The notes below the pieces were generated by a model. It saw only the letters and a program-made list of their open reading frames with translations, was not told the DNA's origin and ran no database searches. Made by a program: the position numbers and the translations under genes. Positions 63,792 through 64,000 of a stretch of 64,000 nucleotides of DNA are shown here, one piece after another. The number at the start of each line of letters is the position of its first letter. Positions within the stretch are counted from its first letter, which is position 1. The DNA lies in the NCBI RefSeq assembly GCF_005048225.1, contig NZ_SUNI01000001.1, positions 310,001 through 374,000 of the forward strand, in the 5' to 3' direction. Source of the stretch: Paracoccus gahaiensis. GTDB taxonomy: Bacteria; Pseudomonadota; Alphaproteobacteria; Rhodobacterales; Rhodobacteraceae.

Positions 63792-64000
63792 GCCCGCACC
63801 TCCACCACCGGGATGCTGGGCACCTGCCCCGCCTGGAACGAGCTGACCGACACCGCGATCCGGTCCGTGTCGAAGCGCACCGGCACGTCGAACTCGAAGC
63901 CCGCGGTGATCTCGGCCCCGACCTCGGGGGCCTCATGGAACAGGATCAGCCCGGCCCCGTAATCGACGGTATAGTTCAGCTCGACAAAGACCTCGTTGCC
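63788..64000 (-). CDS. DUF2460 tail protein of the GTA (g12-like, partial)
   Basis: Only the C-terminal 70 codons are in the window; the gene runs off the right edge. The readable end (NEVFVELNYTVDYGAGLILF, then EFDVPVRFDTDRIAVS) matches the C-terminus of DUF2460 proteins, the distal tail protein of RcGTA (g12). It shares the ATGA overlap with g13. The cluster order g12-g13-g14-g15 equals that of the Rhodobacter capsulatus GTA. Confidence 0.9.
   Translation of the reverse strand, partial: GNEVFVELNYTVDYGAGLILFHEAPEVGAEITAGFEFDVPVRFDTDRIAVSVSSFQAGQVPSIPVVEVRA

Overview
The window looks like chromosomal DNA of a high-GC alphaproteobacterium of the Rhodobacterales, most likely Paracoccus or a close relative. 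The evidence is the split HisZ/short-HisG pair, the fused Sat-CysC, a class I lysyl-tRNA synthetase, the FNR-box-preceded ccoGHIS operon, DUF1150 next to an Hsp20, and the end of a Rhodobacter-type gene transfer agent (GTA) cluster. Genes are dense and many neighbours overlap by 1-11 bases. No intergenic gap reaches 300 bases. I saw no rRNA, tRNA, CRISPR array or transposase.

Layout. 1-4150: cvpA (partial)-purF, then purE-purK-Nudix on the other strand. 4199-7518: a YdcH-like protein, hsp20-DUF1150 behind a possible heat-shock promoter, and an exporter with a beta-propeller protein. 7651-9360: sulfate activation (sat-cysC). 9569-14172: an unknown acidic protein, ispG, thiamine pyrophosphokinase, DUF2842, purA and slyX. 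14231-17483: hisS-hisZ-hisG. 17453-23408: ccoS, ccoI, ccoH and ccoG with an FNR box in front, preceded by a NicO metal transporter and a DUF1007 protein; these build cbb3 oxidase and probably handle metal. 23554-33599: a hydrolase lipoprotein, GST, parE, a low-GC HEPN (AbiU2-like) gene wedged between parE and hemF, hemF, a lipoprotein, an odd SDR, an RsmC-like methyltransferase, clpS and a D,D-carboxypeptidase. 33772-38113: ychF, trpA-VOC-GNAT, a TerB/J-domain protein and a small secreted protein.

38110-46971 is one long acetate-related block on the minus strand: acs, DUF4212, actP, a cNMP/CBS/DUF294 protein, a two-helix membrane protein, a lone receiver domain, and a membrane PAS protein fused to a DnaQ-type exonuclease. 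It joins acetate uptake and activation to an apparent signalling module whose output is a nuclease domain. 47229-57845 holds a beta-helix spike-like protein, lysK, terB, dacB-nadD, a 5'-nucleotidase, DUF952-pyrD and cysE. 57934-64000 is the distal end of a GTA cluster (g12 partial, g13, g14, g15, DUF2793) running off the right edge.

An intergenic repeat with an almost invariant 20-base core occurs five times (about 2156, 12383, 13896, 29483, 49692), always at the 3' end of a gene and usually beside GC-rich hairpins. The most noteworthy items are this repeat, the HEPN insertion, the PAS-exonuclease fusion in the acetate locus, and the solitary spike gene near the GTA cluster.
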